Numbered from the stretch's first letter, positions 23,893 through 35,957 are shown. The stretch: 64,000 nucleotides of DNA from Chaetoderma sp. LZ-2023a (GCA_034401795.1 CM067359.1:147566233-147630232), one strand, 5' to 3'. The notes: a model not told the origin generated them from the letters alone. Translations and numbers: made by a program.

Positions 23893-24245
23893 GGATAACA
23901 ATTCTACAATGTTGGTGCTTTAGTAATTAGCAACTTAGTCAAATTCCTCTTCAAATCAGTAGCGAGTGTAGACTGAAAATTAGGACTATTTTAGACTGAA
24001 AGTTGTTGCAGCAACAATGTTCATTCAAATTAGTGTAAGATATATTGCAGGAAGTCATCACATTACCTAATAATTATGTTGACAATAATTTGACTGAATA
24101 TTGCTGCTGTCATTGATAGCAACAACTTTCACGCAAATTATTGTCAAAGTATATAAAAGCTTACTCCTATATTCTCCTGGAAATTGATACACTTTCTCTG
24201 AACAGTATTGAAATACAGACTACCGAATGTACCTCCGTGAATACG
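23893..24245 (-). repeat. Right arm of the long inverted repeat (partner 18655-19022)
   Basis: The reverse complement follows the left arm from cgtattcacggaggta through tttcaatactgttcagaga and several gttgctgc sub-hairpins to gcaccaacattgtag. With the left arm it brackets both TTA elements. Confidence 0.8.
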
Positions 24246-24344
24246 AATTACGTGCGTGCTTACTCTTCCAGAGCTGGAGGACAAATGACTATTTGGACGT
24301 GCAAGGAGGTTAGTTTTGTTTGAGAAATCCTGGCTTGTGCTGAT

Positions 24345-24530
24345 AATAGACTAAACGAATATGGCGTCCAATACTTACACTGATTATGGAGGCAGGGCAT
24401 AGCATGCTGGATAGCATTGCACGCTGGGTAGCATTGCACTCTGGGTAAGTTGATCAGAAATCAACAGGCATCTCATATCTCGTGCAAAAGTGTCTATATT
24501 TAAGGGGATATGAGAACTTTAAGCTGGTCA
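24345..24530 (-). repeat. Inverted partner of the repeat at 11715-11900
   Basis: Reads gactaaacgaatatggcgtc, then attatggaggc, a short tandem of gctggatagcattgca / ctgggtagcattgca, and tatatttaaggggatatgag. It follows the right arm of the long inverted repeat by about 100 bp. Confidence 0.75.
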
Positions 24531-25939
24531 GGGTCTCGTTACGTTTTTTGGGAAATCTTACAAAATACAGATGAATGCTCAACAGATTGTCATAATACTT
24601 GCGGTGTACCATACGCGGGGAGGGCTCACGGCACAAGAAGTTTTATCAATATGTTTTCTGAAAATGTATGATTAAAAAAACATAACAATGATCGTAATCG
24701 TAATACATGACGCTATGCCTTCTCTGAGTAAAATTCAACACATAACAAGCATTCACTGTGTTGAGGTGGAAAATCAAGAGCCAACCATGACTTCTAAAGG
24801 CATCTCTGTCTTATTGATTGGTTTGATACCATTTTGAACAATTTGACATAAATGAAGAAAGGTGGCAATCTCTGGCATCTGGCCTAACTGCAGGTGATCA
24901 TGATGGAATCAACTGCGATCAAGCCGAAGAGGTTGGAGCCAAATTACAAAAGAAGGCTGATAACATCAAGGTTCCTGATGTTTCGCTCAAGTAATTATGC
25001 TAGTTACTTTGCAAAAGGCATGACGGTCAGCTAGTATGTCGTCTTGACACAAGCAATCTGTTTTCTTAGACTTATAGCACTTGTGGAAATTATATATATA
25101 TATATATATAATAAGGCTTTATCCTAGGTCGTAATTCAAGACGTTGCTGGACCACCAATTCCAGCTTTAACTAAGTATGAGCTCAATGGTGGCGCATTGA
25201 GCTAAGTGGAAGACAAAAGGAAGCTATCAGAATATCATTATCAATATGTCAGGTATGCTGAAGTACGATATGCTCAGTGTTATTGTTTTCGATGGCTATT
25301 GTAATGGAGCATCAACTAAAAACCTTTAGCATCAACGGAGATCAGGAAAGTCAGCTTTATACGTTAATGCCAATGAGTGTGTTGGGGTTTATGCAAGGCA
25401 GCATGTCGGTTGGACGGACGGGCGGACCGACGACTATATGGACGGATGGACGTATATACAGACGGGCGGACAGACAATTGCATTATCCACTCCACCTTTT
25501 CAGGACGTGTGGGAATAATAATCAACAACATGCAGAACACAATAAAGCGTAAGAACTGTTGATGCTAACAGTGAGTAAGTTTATTCAATATAGAAAATAT
25601 GGTAATGTTTATTTTGATAATTTTCAATAATTCACAATATTGATAGAATATCATAATGCAAAATATCACAACAGTGCTCAAATATGATCGGCATAATTTG
25701 TTCAAGAAATCACGTGTGTTTTGTAACAGCAATGCCCAATTTGTTCAAGAAATTACGTGTGAGTTTTGTAACAGTAATGGCCAATAACCATTTGCATTCT
25801 GAACTCCCAGAATATCAATTTAAATCAAGTATATATAACCCGTTGAATACTTTCGGGGTAAGTTAACTGGAATCAGTTGCGGCCAAGGTCAGAAACAGCT
25901 TTACAGAAAATTAGCTCCAAAATATTCAACATGGCTATG
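24531..25939. other. Unassigned stretch
   Basis: No gene supported. (ta)n at 25088-25111 and a ggac-rich tract at 25407-25475. Two nearly identical short blocks, tgttcaagaaatcacgtgtg and ttcaagaaattacgtgtgag, occur at 25699 and 25742: a local duplication of about 43 bp. Confidence 0.5.
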
Positions 25940-26335
25940 AACGGACCTTTCCATTTTTAGCTATGCCCCGCCCATCACTAGCTAAGCTCCGCCCACACCT
26001 CGATCGTGTTGGGATCGATCGATCTCTGAACTCCCTGACTATCAATTTCCAGAAAACTATACAGGTAAGCTATTGCATATTTTGAAACTAATTTAAGTAG
26101 GTGCTGTTGCTGCCTATGGCAGCAACAGCGCTCAGTCAAATTGGTTTCAAAATGTTCAACAGCATGTTTATTAAATAGTAGAGACATACAATTTGTACAA
26201 CATGTCGGACTATTAAGAGTTAAAGACGGGCCGTATAGAATCATTTATGACGTAATGATTATGACACCATCCTACACGCCACTTAGCTGACTATGACGTC
26301 ACATGACGTCATTAGTTTGGAAAGGTACATTATAA
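25940..26335 (-). mobile_element. CRE-hairpin repeat, complete copy
   Basis: Minus orientation: ggacctttccatttttagct, two GC boxes, gggatcgatcgatctctg, hairpin 26069-26163, tttattaaatagtagagaca, a diverged CRE array, ending ttggaaaggtaca. Both acctttcca ends are intact. Confidence 0.85.
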
Positions 26336-26394
26336 GAGGTGGTCCGAGTACTGCTTTAGGGAAACACCACACGATGCATATCACGTGGTAAGCG

Positions 26395-26575
26395 ACTGGA
26401 CACTATCGAGCAATGGATGGATCCGATCTCTCACGCAAGAATATTATGGCGCCATAATCAATTACGTCACACGTAGGCTGATGTCACAATCATAATTGAG
26501 AGAAATACCCGTGAAGTTGGACTAGTCCGTCAAGTGTACGAATTCTATGTCGTTGACGGATTTATTATTAACACT
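26395..26575 (+). mobile_element. CRE-hairpin repeat, left part
   Basis: aatggatggatccgatctct, cgccataatcaattacgtca, gacggatttattattaa. No hairpin follows. It runs into a P repeat at 26592. Confidence 0.6.
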
Positions 26576-26591
26576 TTAACACTCATGTCGG

Positions 26592-26790
26592 CCAAAAAAC
26601 GGCTTCTGCAGTGGTCCTGAGAAATGTCCATTTGCAGACCAAGAAAATGCTATTTTTGAAAATGTCTCACTGGAATGACTGGCTCGATAACCGAGCCAGA
26701 CATTACAGTGATAAATTAAAAGAAAATCTTTTCCTGGTCTGCAAATGGACATTTTCAATGTGAAAATTTAAATATTCTTTAAAAGATTTA
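26592..26790. mobile_element. P repeat, near-complete
   Basis: cggcttctgcagtggtcctg ... ggctcgataaccgagcc ... ctggtctgcaaatggacatt. The arms pair over most of their length. Confidence 0.8.
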
Positions 26791-26814
26791 AGGGTTAAAG
26801 GGTTAATATCCTAC

Positions 26815-27050
26815 ATATTCTGTTGGACATTTTGAAACTAATTTGAATGGGGCAGCAATAGCACCCAGTCGAATTAGTTTCAAAATATCCAACAGCTTAC
26901 CTGTATAGTTAGACCTATCTTGATATTGGGATTTTAGGAATTCAGGGTTCGATCGATACCTACACGGGCAAAGTATTGGCGGAGCTTAGCTAGAAATTGG
27001 CGGGGAATTACTAGAAATAGGTTGGTCATAGCTAGAAATGAATCCATAGA
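26815..27050 (+). mobile_element. CRE-hairpin repeat variant, hairpin plus GC-box half
   Basis: Hairpin 26817-26893 with a shortened tip (gaatggggcagcaatagcac), then ggttcgatcgatacc and diverged repeats of the ggcatagctagaaat type. The CRE array is missing on the left. Confidence 0.65.
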
Positions 27051-27399
27051 TTATGCCTATTTGTGGGAAATCTATGGTAACCCTATGGGCAAAATATGAG
27101 ATGTTGAGAGGAATTTTTCTGGAGGTCGTTTCTTAATTACTAGGAAATACTATTGCCTTTCATTCTAATGTTCTTAAGACAATCTGCATGACTGTAGCTT
27201 TATGTGTAATAATGCAAATATCGTGTAATGAATATGTATGCGTATCATGCGTGGATACATCTAGCATGTAATTTCTCTACACATACATAAACACTCACAC
27301 ACGTGCGCAAGTACGTACGTGCGCCCATACGCACGCGCATAAGCAAGCGTACTTACAAACGTAGTGTCCCGCATACACAAGGCGCTGACGCATTTAGCT

Positions 27400-27545
27400 A
27401 AGCTTACATCTATAAAATTGCGGCACGTAGCTACGCACCGTCTATCCCTCGCTATGCACCGTTTATTCCTTGCTATGCACCGTCTATTCCTAGCTACTTG
27501 ACACTCATTCCTAGCTACGCACCGCCTGCGTTTTACGCGTGTTGG
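27400..27545 (-). repeat. 20-bp tandem block derived from the GC-box part of the CRE-hairpin family
   Basis: At least five copies of ctagctacgcaccgtctatt or close variants in a row. On the opposite strand this is the same kind of unit that is tripled at 29075-29145. Confidence 0.65.
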
Positions 27546-27599
27546 CAAAGATTTATACAGGCTCTAATTTGAACCTTGAATTCCTAGACTCAATTCAAA

Positions 27600-28080
27600 G
27601 TATGGGAAAGTTATAGTATGTTTTGGAAATAATTTGACTGGGATACAACAGCGCCCAGTCAAATTAGTTTAAATAGTCAACAGACTGTGTATTAATATTA
27701 AATTGTAGATTCGCAAAGGACATACAATTTTCGATGTTCGTGACGGAGCTACGTAATTTTGATTCTTTTCTGACATCAGCCAACATTTGACGTATTTGAT
27801 GACGTCAGATGCTTAAAGTAACGTATGGAATCTCTCCAATACGACTAAATCAACAGCTCCCAGTCAAATGAGTTTCAAAATATTCAACAGACTGTTTATG
27901 ACATTGTAAACTCATCAAAGAGAAACAATTCGTACACTTGACGGACGTTTTCAGCTTCATGACGTAGAATTCTAGATCATTATAATTATAACGTCAGCTA
28001 CCTAGTAACGTAATTGATTATGACTTCATATGCTTGAGTGACTGATCACTTCATTGCTGCATTATGCGTCCACCTGCCAT
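27600..28080 (-). mobile_element. Two CRE-hairpin repeat fragments in tandem
   Basis: 27620-27690 is a shortened hairpin (gactgggatacaacagcgcc), followed by a CRE-array remnant to 27830. 27845-27905 is another right arm (agctcccagtcaaat ... ttcaacagactg) with its own remnant to about 28060. Confidence 0.6.
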
Positions 28081-28356
28081 TACTGGCTTTTCTTTACTCA
28101 TAAGTCTCCGTCATCGACAACAATTTGAATAATTACAAATCAATATCATTATCCAACTTTCCGTTAAATAAATCTGGTTATTTTCTTTACATTCAACTTA
28201 ACACTTTATAATACAGCTTTTAATCTGATAAAAATAAATATATCGACTTTAATTACGTACATTTGTATTCTGGAATAAGAAGCTTGGTCGATAACACACC
28301 TGGAAGCGAACCTCATGTCACGTGATTGCGTGTAGTACTTTAATGGTCTACTCGGC

Positions 28357-28470
28357 AAAAAAACATGTTCCGATATTGTCCTGAGGAATTTCAAGAGAAT
28401 ATTTTTAAAGAATTTACCACTGATATGAATGGCTCGATATAAGAGTCGGTCATTCAAGCGCTTAATCATT
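28357..28470. mobile_element. P repeat, diverged
   Basis: gatattgtcctgaggaattt ... tgatatgaatggctcgatat aagagtcggtcattcaa. The palindrome centre is recognisable but the right arm is short. Confidence 0.6.
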
Positions 28471-28523
28471 TCACCGATGAATTCCCACTATCTCATATTC
28501 AAGGCAACCATACAAGAAAACTG

Positions 28524-28612
28524 TTGCATATTTTGAAATCAATTTGACTTGAAACCATTGCCTTAGGAAGGAAGGGCTTCCCGTTAAATTAATTTCAAGA
28601 TATTCAACAGAT
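28524..28612. repeat. Solo hairpin core
   Basis: ctgttgcatattttgaaatc ... gatattcaacag with different inner stem bases (cttgaaacc / gggcttccc). No CRE array or GC boxes directly attached. Confidence 0.65.
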
Positions 28613-28699
28613 TTGTATCGTAGAGAATGTACTTTTGCATGGATTTGTTGGTTAATCTTGGCGCTCAAATTGATATGCATTGAGTAAATATGTTGATTC

Positions 28700-29150
28700 T
28701 TTTATATATTAGAACCACCAAATGGACGAATCCGATCTGTCGATCAAGTACATGACGTCATAATCAATTACGTTAAGTGTAGGTTGACGTCACAATCATA
28801 ATTTGACAGAAATATTCTGTCATGAAGCTCGAATACTCTGTCAAGAGTATGAATTTTATGTCTTTGATGGACTTACTATTTAAAAGTCTGTATACAATTT
28901 TGAAACCAATTGGACTGGGCGCTGTTGCTGCCATAGGTAGCAATAGCACCCCGTCAAATTAGTTTCAAAGTATTCAACAGCTAACCTGTATAATTACCTT
29001 GATAATGGGATTGTGGGAATACAAGGCTCGATCGATCACAAAATGGGCAACTCGTGGTTAGTGCTTAACTAGAAATGGGCGGGGCATAGCTAGAAATTGG
29101 CGGGACATAGCTAGAAATGGGCCGGGCATAGCTAGAAATGGATCCACGTG
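28700..29150 (+). mobile_element. CRE-hairpin repeat with three GC-box units
   Basis: Starts at ggacgaatccgatctgtc, CRE boxes at about 28752 and 28787, hairpin about 28880-28982, ctcgatcgatca, then gggcggggcatagctagaaa repeated three times with small changes (29076-29145). Longer than the reference copy because of this amplification. Confidence 0.75.
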
Positions 29151-29369
29151 TTGTGATTAATCTAGAGGCACGTATTCTTTGGACCACGTTTTACGAAAGC
29201 ACACTGGTTTAATATCAGGCTGAAGCTGACCTCCTAAATAGCTTGGTCGGGTGTTTAATTGCGGAAAAATATAAAATTCTTTCCATGTACAATTGTTTAG
29301 TGATCATGTATATTCAAATACGGGCTCTGTTCTTAATTAACCCCTTTAAAATAAATCCGATCTAAACTG

Positions 29370-29735
29370 GCTCAAGCAGTGGGCTTGAGGAATGTACATT
29401 TGCAGAACAATAGAAGAGTATCTGTGAAAATGGGCCTCTGAAATGGCTGGCTTAGTACCCGACCCAGTCATTCCAGTGGTAAGTTTTCACGAAATAGTCT
29501 TCTGTTGGTCTGTAACTGAGCATTCACTGAGGAAAAATTATATTCCTGTAATACCAAGCTAATCGAATCTGAGCTTAATTGCCCTGAGGAATGTTCATTT
29601 ACATATCAAGAGAATAGATTTGAAATTCCAACTCTGAAATGATTGACTTGGTAAGCAAGCCAGGCTTGGTAAGCAAGTCAGTCTTTTCCGTGATAGATTT
29701 TCGAAATTAGGCTTCTCATTGTCTGTAAATGGACA
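29370..29735. mobile_element. Two P repeats in tandem
   Basis: Copy one 29370-29535 (aatggctggcttagtacccg ... cattccagtggtaag). Copy two 29585-29735 (attgacttggtaagcaagcc, with a small internal duplication of ggcttggtaagcaagtc). Each ends in the gtctgtaaatggacatt motif. Confidence 0.7.
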
Positions 29736-29868
29736 TTCGTTAATCAAAAATTATATTACAGTTGTTTTTCATTGTAAGTATTAATCTTTCATCATTCTAA
29801 TGCCCTGTGCTGTTTACACTAGAAAGTTGGACCGGAATAACGCCATACTGATGTACACGTCTTAGTTA

Positions 29869-30173
29869 TCACACGGTTTTATGTTCGGTTTTAGGGTCAT
29901 GATGAGCCTCGTAATCCACGTGGACAAAGGCCCTCTCCACATTGGGCAGTCTCTCGAGTTTCTGTTGAAGAGGCTCCCCGATATCGTGCGCCTCCTGTAA
30001 CGTGAGATTTTGTGGGAGAACAATGTGAACCTCTACCAGGAAATTGTTACCGAAGTGGAATGCACGAACTGTCTCCACTTTGTCGATGTTTTTGTGGTGG
30101 TTCAAACAGATCCACGTGATCTTACTCAGGAATTCTGGTTTTGCCGTATATCCTGTCAATAACTTGATCTGGG
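29869..30173 (-). CDS. Cation diffusion facilitator (Mn/MTP-type), last exon: C-terminal cytoplasmic domain
   Basis: Terminal exon of a divalent metal transporter gene. The acceptor tatttcag is at 30174-30175 and the stop TGA at 29869-29871. The frame enters with two bases, which complete an ACC codon with the single base left by the exon at 47604. It encodes about 100 residues: a start after TM6 (LLTGYTAKPEFLSKITW), then the ferredoxin-like CDF C-terminal domain with HHKNIDKVETVRAFHFG, FLVEVHIVLP, the helix EAHDIGEPLQQKLE and VERAFVHVDYE. In the family this domain is cytosolic and mediates dimerisation. The sequence is much closer to plant/fungal Mn-CDF (MTP8-11) proteins, as I remember them, than to vertebrate SLC30 zinc transporters. 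The frame is intact with no disruption. Confidence 0.93.
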
Positions 30174-30344
30174 CTGAAATACATAACCAGAAGAATAGTT
30201 ATTATAAGTGACACAGACAGCTTTTGATTCCATTATTTCCAAAAAAATGTACATGGCAATGCACGCTTGCAATTCATCAGCGTAAGATATTATCAATTTC
30301 ATTGCAAAGGCGGCCACAACCGGCATTTGCATTGGCTTTGCCGA
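30174..30344. other. Start-proximal flank of the last CDF exon (intron)
   Basis: Intron sequence upstream (minus strand) of the last CDF exon. No other feature recognised. Confidence 0.6.
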
Positions 30345-30480
30345 ACGTTAATTTGCAGCAAGGGAAATACTATTTTTGAATATTTAACACTAAAATGACT
30401 GGCTCGATAACCGAGCCAGTCATTTCAGTGGTAAATTTTCAAAAATATGTTTCTCTTGGCCTGCAAATGGACATTCAAAA
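30345..30480. mobile_element. P repeat, near-complete
   Basis: ggctcgataaccgagcc centre at about 30400-30417, arms extending to tatttttgaatatttaacac and tttcaaaaatatgtttctct. It lies in the last CDF intron about 170 bp from the exon. Confidence 0.75.
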
Positions 30481-30867
30481 AGTGAATATCTTGATTTTCT
30501 TGACCATATGTAGCCACTAAGCCGTACCCCACGTGTCAGTTGTGGAAGTGTAACTTACACATAAACCCAGGTAATGGATATCCGTCCTCTATAGGGATTA
30601 ACTATGTTAAAATAGCCTATGAGCATTGACGGAAGATCAATACTGTTATTGAAAATGACATGCTATATCCAGTTTGAAATGCCGTTCATACTAAATTACT
30701 TTCACCTACAACGCTTCCATTACCGGCCTGGCTTACTATTGATTCCTGTGGATGGCCTACTATCTAGCAACTACAGCGATTTTTATTATAAACGACCTAA
30801 TAATCGCCGCAATCGATGAATCCGATCTGTCACTCAAAAAGTATATGACGTCATAATCAATGGAAGA

Positions 30868-31240
30868 TTCCAGTTTCTTAGTCAATCATATGACGTCATA
30901 AGAAAACTACGTGACGTGTAGGATGACGCCATAATCAATTACGTCATGAATAACGTAGCTAAGTTCATCACGAACGCTTAATTGATGACGGACTAAGCGA
31001 TGTTGGACGAATCCTATGTCTATACTATTTAATAAACATGCTGTTGAATGTTTTGTAACTAATATGAATGGGCGCAGTTGCTGTAATAGGCAACAACAGC
31101 GCTCAGTCAAATTAGTTACAAAATATTCAACATCTTGCCGGCATGGTTTTTTAAAATGGTCAGGGCATTCAGCGATCGATCGATCCCAACATGGGATGGG
31201 GTGGCACTTTGCTAAAGATGGGCGGGGAATAGCTAAAACT
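30868..31240 (+). mobile_element. CRE-hairpin repeat, complete copy with GTAAC/GTTAC arms
   Basis: CRE boxes at 30890, 30925 and 30945. tttaataaacatgctg, hairpin 31041-31132, gcgatcgatcgatcccaac, one GC box, ending ctaaaactgga. Both arms carry the change from gaaac/gtttc to gtaac/gttac. A further partial unit follows to about 31460. Confidence 0.8.
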
Positions 31241-31533
31241 GGATTACTCCATTATGTCACATGTAGTTGCCACACAATCATAATTTACAGAGAACAGCAC
31301 CCATTGAAATTAGTTGCAAAATATGTAACCAGTTAACTATTATTACCTTGAAAAAGGGAGTCTGGGAATTAATGATTAAAATTATATAAATCGATCCTAA
31401 CCCGGCATGGGCCATGCATACCTAGAAATGGACGGGATATAGCTAGCAATCGACCCCTTTATTGAAATTGGTAGACCTAGAATGACCATTTTTGCTAATT
31501 TTCAAATAGACATTTCTTTCTCTAAGTACACAA

Positions 31534-31634
<101 letters not shown>

Positions 31635-31660
31635 CCCATGCGAATGGTGTAGCCAAAATA

Positions 31661-34600
31661 ACTAGTAGTAGGGCCAATTTTAGAGTTTCCGTGACCATTT
31701 CGTGAGAAGGAAGGTTTTATAGTTTATTTTGATACATTAGGGTATTTACAAAAAATAAGGCCCCCCAAAGGTGTGGGCTACGTCCAGCATGGGGCCAAAT
31801 CCAATATGGCCGCGAAAACCATGCCACCATCTCGTATTTATGGCCATTTTTGGAGTTGTCATGACCATTTCATGCGAAGGTAGGTTTGATGGTTTATTTT
31901 GACATGTTGAGGTATTTGGAAAAAATAAGCCCCCACGCCCCTCGCAAAGTGTGGGCTAAATCCAGTAGGGGGCCAAATCCAAGATGGCCACCACTCGTTG
32001 AGGTTAAAAATGTAAATTACAATAACGTTGGAACTAATTTACTTATAAGTATGTGTAATGTGTCATTTTTATATATTTTTTAGGCAAGAAAGTCAATTGA
32101 TTAAAAAGAATTGAGTTTTAAGGTCAAGGTCACGATCAAAATCCAATATGGCTGCCAAAACCATGGCAACATCTCGTATTTTGTCAATAACACACATAGT
32201 ACACATAACGCAATTATGAAATAACTTGTTTATTATGTTTATTCCAATTATTTAATCGAGAAAATATAAATACAAAAAATACCGTATGCATAGCGGTACA
32301 TCAGGTTAACAATATAACCAAGCCATCTCCAACGGAAGTGGAAAATGTTGTACATTGCAACAATGTCTTTGAATGTGTTAGTGATAAGTTCTAAATAACA
32401 CAGGTACATATAATGAAGAAACAACCAGTTGTACTAAATCATATCCTATAGTGGTACAGATTAAATGTCAGAATCAGAATCTGTCTCATCATTTGAACAC
32501 TCGTCATTTGCTGATAGGGACTTACCAGAGTCAGATGAAGTCTGATCATTGGTTTTCCCATCACCAGATAACTCATCATCAGATAACTCACCAGATACCT
32601 CTACTGGGGTTAATGTAATAGGTAGAGCTACTTTGGTTTAGCGAACTGGGAGACATTTGTCACTAACAAGATGACAGTCATGTGTGAGAGGCGACAAAGA
32701 CCAAATAGTTAGCATGCATCAAATGCAGCATTAAACAGTCATGTTCAGGAGGAAGGCACATTGTTAACTTCTTTTCAATTTTCTCCACTTCACGGCTGTG
32801 GCTTCTCCAGCTGTGGCACTCTTTCTCTCAGAGTAGATGTAGTGTATCACGAATTGCATAATGTGAAACAGAGTTTCATCCGTAGCGGGCAAAGTCTTCC
32901 CACACTTTCGAAGAATGTTGCATCCCTCAAGATTATTAGCAACTTGATTGCAGATCGTTGTTCTGCCGTGCCTATAAAATCCTAAGTTGCTATCGCATCC
33001 ACTGAGAACATGGAGAGGAATGATAACTTCAGAGACATTATTGTCGCAGAGCGACCGGCAAGAGAACACCTTCTTGGTTCTCTTTATGAACATCAGTCCA
33101 CATGTGTGATGCGATACATTGGCCGTCTGTATGTATAGGTCTGTACCTGGTTGTCAATTATGCTACCATCCTCATAACCAGCCATTCGCATTTCACCATA
33201 AATAAATAAGATTGTTGAGTCTGCCTCTGCTTGCTGACACGAGGTGTTGCACTTCACTATTGGTCTGGAGATTGAATGACTCATTGCCCAAACAATATAT
33301 CAAACCATGTGTGGTCTGCTGAGCTGCTGTGATATATGCACCCTTGAGAAAAGCCTGTAATCGCCGTTTGTTGCCATCACAACAGAGCAGGGTTTTGAAG
33401 TCCTTAGGAGATGGGAATGGATCGCCGGGTTTCATAAATACATTTTGTACTTTACTCTGTATCATGCTTCGTTGATACTGCTCACTCTCTTTGATGCAGA
33501 AGGCAGATCATATGGATCGTTGATGCATACAATGCATTCTGCATCTCGGTGTCTTGACAGCACCAGATTTACAATCTTCTCAGCATAGTCGGCCCAACGA
33601 TATATTTTCTCATCACGCTTCTCACGATCCACTGATATTGGTGTTGCGAGACGCGAAATAAATCCCATGTCGACCAAGGCTGTAAATTGGTTGGCGGACC
33701 TAATGTTTTTAGGTTCATTCTTTCAATCAACTTACTTTTCTGTAATTTTCGCATTGTGCCATTGGCATTGAAGTGAGCTAAACATTCCTCAGTTATCCTG
33801 TTGGCCATGATGTCTGATAATTCCACTACCCCACTCTCTTCTACTTGAGCAGTAACAGCACCCATTGCTTTGTTCTCCATCGTCTTTGTTTTAATTTGTA
33901 TGTTCTCGCCAGGCGGCTTGGAGGTACGGGCGTTCTCAAAACTCAGCCGTGAATTACGAGGAACTCTGTCATGCAAGGACGTAGATTTTGTAAACACCCA
34001 CTCCTCCATAAAAGAACAGCTTTGTAGCTCCATCTTTGAATGCCGATTGCAAGTCATCCACAAGACTATCATTTGCCACCATTCCAGGTTGTAATGTGCG
34101 GAGAGTTGGGGTGGTAAGATCAACGGGGTCACATTCAAACTCTTCAAGGCACATGCACAGGTCTTGTACAGCCTGCTCATCTAATTGCATGCGACTTGGT
34201 GCACATTCTCCATGCTTCCTTTTTCCTGACTTGCGCCTTGAATGAAGTTGTACACATGCTCGAACACGGTTGATGTTGTTCACGTTTCGTGTGCTTGACA
34301 GTAGCTATTTCCTGTTTTTGAGGATTGCAAGCCAGCCAGATTTCAACTTTGAACCTTTGTTCATGGTCGATTCAATCCAGATATCTGGAGCAAGGGTAGT
34401 GTAAGGATCACCTGCCATTGATTGAGCAAACATACAGTCGTGCATAAACTGTTTTTGATCTGCTGGTAGTGTGCACACCATTGCCCGAAGTCTGGAGGCC
34501 ACCTACGATATTTATCGATAAAGAGCCACAGAAGCATCTGATGCAGAGATGATTTGAATTCATCCTATTTGTGACTCCGAAGAGCGTGGATATTCATCAT

Positions 34601-35087
34601 AAGTACATCGACCATTTCCATGAAACTTATCCAGACCTTGGCCATTGTACTTTCAGAGTCTTCATACAATTGTCGCCTTGATGAATGAACTCGGATCTTC
34701 ATCTGCCTCAAGTTGAGTATATGTGGCTATCAGATCTTCGTTAGAATAGGGTTGGCGGCCATATTGGACTTTGACCTTGACCTTGACCATAAAACTCAAT
34801 TCTTTTTATTCCATTGGCTTTCTTACCTAGGAAATATATAAAAATGACACATTACACATTACACATGCTTCTAAGATAATTAGATCCACCGTTATTGTAT
34901 TTTCCATTTTTGGCTCTGACGAGTGGTGGCCATCTTGGATTTGGCCCCCTGCTGGAGTTAGCCCACACGTTTGCGAGGGGCGTGGGGGCTTATTATTTTC
35001 TAAATATCCTAAAGTATCAAAATAAACCATCACACCTTCCGTCGCACGAAATGGTCACGGAAACTCCAAAAATGACGCTACTATAGT
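31661..35087 (-). mobile_element. Long-TIR element A, carrying a decayed gene of an uncharacterised family
   Basis: The left terminal block (31661-32170) and right terminal block (34738-35087) are inverted copies. Shared landmarks are gagtttccgtgaccatttcg at the outer edge, aataagcccccacgcccctc, gggccaaatccaagatggcc and aagaattgagtttta plus ggtcaaggtca at the inner edge. The left block carries a tandem duplication of its outer ~170 bp. Between the arms the minus strand encodes the decayed protein described at 32461-34502. No target-site duplication could be fixed. The element lies in the last CDF intron. A similar arrangement recurs as element B (about 39.4-47.2 kb). Confidence 0.75.
32461..34502 (-). 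pseudogene. Decayed gene, uncharacterised 'EADxR / GCDT / LPP' protein family
   Basis: Successive minus-strand fragments in shifting frames look like one protein. From the N-terminal side: an IWIESTMNKG segment (34.3-34.5 kb); a charged middle (33.6-34.2 kb); YDLPSASKRV at about 33.5 kb; FKTLLCCDGNKRRLQAFLKG at 33.4 kb; CQQAEADSTILFIYGEM near 33.2 kb; PLHVLSGCDSNLGFYRHGR near 33.0 kb; LPPEHDCLMLHLMHANYL near 32.75 kb; and an acidic Ser/Asp tail ending at TAA 32461-32463. I remember this order (HEEADTR, then DTDV, then HALTGCDT, then LPPT..L..H..RA) from many unannotated proteins of cnidarians and molluscs. A nuclease-like (possibly PIN-type) fold is only a guess. Confidence 0.6.
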
Positions 35088-35093
35088 GGAATC

Positions 35094-35166
35094 TTGCTAC
35101 TTCGGATGGTTAAACAATCAAAGACAACGAGTTGCATTATAAGCTTCAGTACCAACTGTAGTATCA
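35094..35166. other. Short spacer between element A and the minisatellite
   Basis: No feature. Confidence 0.5.
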
Positions 35167-35277
35167 TTGTTAGAAGCAGTTGTAGTACCATTGGTAGTAG
35201 CAGTTGTAGTACCATTGGTAGTAGTAGTTGTTGTAGTACCATTGGTAGTAGTAGTAGTAGTTGTTGTAGTACCATTG

Positions 35278-35330
<53 letters not shown>

Positions 35331-35376
35331 TGTTGTTGTAGTACCATTGGTAGTAGTAGTTGTTGTAGTACGATTG

Positions 35377-35447
<71 letters not shown>

Positions 35448-35820
35448 TGTTGTTGTTGTTGTTGTAGTACCATTGGTAGTAGTAGTTGTTGTAGTACCAT
35501 TGGTAGTAGCAGTTGTAGTACCCTTGGTAGTAGTAGTTGTTGTAGTACCATTGGTAGTAGTAGTTGTTGTAGTACCATTGGTAGTAGTAGTTGTTGTAGT
35601 ACCATTGGTAGTAGCAGTTGTAGTACCATTGGTAGTAGCAGTTGTAGTACCATTGGTAGTAGCAGTTGTAGTACCATTGGTAGTAGTAGTTGTTGTAGTA
35701 CCATTGGTAGTAGTAGTTGTTGTAGTACCATTGGTAGTAGTAGTAGTAGTAGTTGTTGTAGTACCATTGGTAGTAGTAGTTGTTGTAGTACCATTGTTAG
35801 TACCAGCTGTAGTACCATTG

Positions 35821-35907
<87 letters not shown>

Positions 35908-35916
35908 TTACCATTG

Positions 35917-35957
<41 letters not shown>

